Part shown: positions 62,843-64,000 of the stretch, one piece after another
Layout of the letters: each line of letters begins with the position of its first letter
Position numbering within the stretch: position 1 is the stretch's first letter
NCBI GenBank assembly: GCA_018380885.1
Contig: JAGZSY010000024.1
Coordinates: 1 to 64,000, forward strand
Direction of reading: 5' to 3'
From: Enterocloster asparagiformis
GTDB lineage: Bacteria; Bacillota; Clostridia; Lachnospirales; Lachnospiraceae
Length of the DNA: 64,000 bases
Notes under the pieces: generated by a model
What the model was told of the DNA's origin: nothing
Database searches by the model: none
The model's input: the letters and a program-made list of their open reading frames with translations, nothing else
Position numbers and translations under genes: made by a program

Positions 62843-64000
62843 TTAATCGTAATACCTTATCTCTGTAAACGGTTCAAAAGCCCGCAGTTGAACCTGGCAA
62901 TTTCCACTGATGGTAACGGATTCCAGGTTGTCGCAGTCGGCAAACGCCATACTGCCAATCCATGTTACGCTGCCGGGAATCGTGACTTCGCTCAGGGAGC
63001 CGCAATTTCTGAAGCAGTATTCTCCCAGCTTCTCCACCCCGTCCTCGATCAACACCTTTTGAAGGCTGCTGCTGTGAAACGCTCCGTACCCCACCGCCCG
63101 GACGCTGCCCGGAATCACAAGCTCCGTCATGGAGGTGTCCGCAAACGCATAATCCCCGATGGTATTGATCTCCGGCGGAATCGTAAATTCACCGTCTCTG
63201 GAAAGCGGAAAGGCTGTCAGCTCGCTGCCGTTTTTATAGATAACACCGTCAACCATGGAAAATATCTGGTTTCCATCCGCGATTTTCACCTGAGGAATCT
63301 CAAAAATAGAGGAACCCGCGCTGAGGGATTCCACTGTGGACGGTATGGTAATCTCTTGAAGCCCTGTACAGTAGAATGCACGGTGTTCTATGGATTTTAA
63401 GCCCTCCGGCAGCTCAATGCGCTTCAGATTACTGCAGTTAGCAAATGTAAACTCTCCAATCGTCTCCAGGTTTTCCGACAACCCTATCTGCTTTAAACTA
63501 TAACAATCGTAGAATGCAGACTGCCCAATGGTTTTAACTCCCTTGGGCAGTTCGATCTGTTTCAGATAATAGCATCCCCGAAACGCCCCGTCGCCAATCT
63601 GCTGCAAGCCCTCCGGCAAAATCACTCCCTCCAACGTTTTGTTGTTCCAGAAAAGATTTGCTCCCAGTCCGACCACCGGCAATCCGTCGATTTCGTCCGG
63701 CAGCTTAATATAGGCCTCCCCCTCTCCCATATATTCGCTGAGCGTAATGCCATTGCCATCCTCCGTCTTATAATAGGTCAGCTCCGACAGTTCCACGTCG
63801 GCGTACCTTGAAGCAGGAATCGTTTCCTCGGCAGCGGCTGTCTCCCGTCCAGGCGATTGATCTTCCGTGGCAGCGGCTGTCTCCTGAACAGGCGACTGAT
63901 CTTCTGCGACAGCGGCTGTCTCCCGGACAGCCGGTTGACCCGCCGCCACAGCGCGCGCATCGCGTTCCTCCCCTGCGTTGGAAACAGCCCGGCGGGAAGG
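62843..64000 (-). CDS. BspA-type leucine-rich repeat protein, partial (paralogue of 60735-62822)
   Basis: The frame is open to the window edge, so the start is outside and the protein is at least 385 residues. The visible part begins with a stalk of repeats (Q-S-P-x-x-E-T-A-A-A, three copies), then a segment with YYKTEDGNGITLSEYMGEGE like the kinase's outside part. Leucine-rich repeats of BspA type follow, with units such as LKQIELPKGVKTIGQSAFYD. The layout implies an N-terminal kinase beyond the edge. A GTG at 63947-63949 has no ribosome site and is not used as start. The C-terminal end is intact. Confidence 0.85.
   Translation of the reverse strand, partial: PSRRAVSNAGEERDARAVAAGQPAVRETAAVAEDQSPVQETAAATEDQSPGRETAAAEETIPASRYADVELSELTYYKTEDGNGITLSEYMGEGEAYIKLPDEIDGLPVVGLGANLFWNNKTLEGVILPEGLQQIGDGAFRGCYYLKQIELPKGVKTIGQSAFYDCYSLKQIGLSENLETIGEFTFANCSNLKRIELPEGLKSIEHRAFYCTGLQEITIPSTVESLSAGSSIFEIPQVKIADGNQIFSMVDGVIYKNGSELTAFPLSRDGEFTIPPEINTIGDYAFADTSMTELVIPGSVRAVGYGAFHSSSLQKVLIEDGVEKLGEYCFRNCGSLSEVTIPGSVTWIGSMAFADCDNLESVTISGNCQVQLRAFEPFTEIRYYD

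Noticed and set aside
63947..63949. GTG as the start of the last gene
   Set aside because: There is no ribosome site and the frame is open to the window edge, so the gene begins outside.

Overview
The window looks like chromosomal DNA of a spore-forming, Gram-positive, GC-rich Clostridia species. Lachnospiraceae of the Enterocloster/clostridioforme type fit best, but this is an inference from gene content, not a measured identification. Supporting signs are LL-diaminopimelate aminotransferase, a glutamine synthetase followed by an ANTAR regulator, a class B sortase, a SARP-like regulator, BspA-type leucine-rich repeats on a Ser/Thr kinase, a CwlC-like amidase and a SleC-like spore cortex gene. 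Strong AGGAGG-type ribosome sites are used throughout.

Region 1 (1-4852) is the right end of an integrated mobile element (prophage or ICE). It has a leftward early operon of tiny genes, a divergent repressor/ImmA-type metallopeptidase pair with palindromic operators, an AT-rich cargo gene for a zinc-ribbon membrane protein, and a large serine integrase. The integrase lies next to the junction with the host. The junction cuts a SleC-like spore cortex-lytic gene (4853-5722) inside its conserved CPNWMT motif. The rest of that gene should lie beyond the left end of the element, outside this window.

Region 2 (5973-18509) is mostly leftward housekeeping: an FAD oxidoreductase (rightward), a cytidylate-kinase-like protein, Tag glycosylase, a GGDEF/EAL protein, a SPOR amidase and an Lrp regulator. 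Then comes a run read from glnA through an ANTAR protein to dapF and dapL, which joins nitrogen assimilation with lysine/peptidoglycan precursor synthesis. A second DapF-like protein (17652-18509) has both catalytic cysteines replaced by serine. Region 3 (18671-24595) has an AraC regulator and a complete branched-chain amino-acid ABC transporter (livKHMGF type), followed by a hairpin-rich repeat element.

Region 4 (24937-34238) holds a 36-aa membrane peptide, an amidohydrolase, a 47-bp tandem repeat, ftsH with a glutamine/tryptophan-rich tail, pyrG, a 54-aa conserved-looking peptide gene and a polar amino-acid ABC transporter. That transporter's leader has a promoter, a folded region and an intrinsic terminator, so it looks like an attenuator of unknown class. 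Region 5 (34239-41741) has a class B sortase, a protein built of four duplicated 45-residue modules, a divergent SARP regulator with a degenerate GGDEF domain, a MATE exporter, a cyclophilin lipoprotein and a DUF2079 membrane protein.

Region 6 (41874-46336) is a TPP-riboswitch operon, thiM-thiE-HAD phosphatase-thiD-cytX. Region 7 (46499-52715) is a D-galactonate degradation set (dehydratase, aldolase, PfkB kinase) preceded by a DMT transporter and a NarL-type two-component system. Region 8 (52895-64000) has an 1106-aa membrane protein with an 18-bp tandem repeat, an orphan sugar-type binding lipoprotein overlapping a Cache-GGDEF cyclase, a YkgJ cysteine-cluster protein, a zinc-ribbon/Ser-Thr kinase/leucine-rich-repeat protein, and a partial tandem paralogue running off the right edge.

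The strongest candidates for something new are the duplicated-module protein with its SARP partner, the binding-protein/cyclase pair, the double Cys-to-Ser DapF paralogue, the orphan attenuator RNA, the multi-hairpin element that splits a terminator, and the spore gene interrupted by the element.
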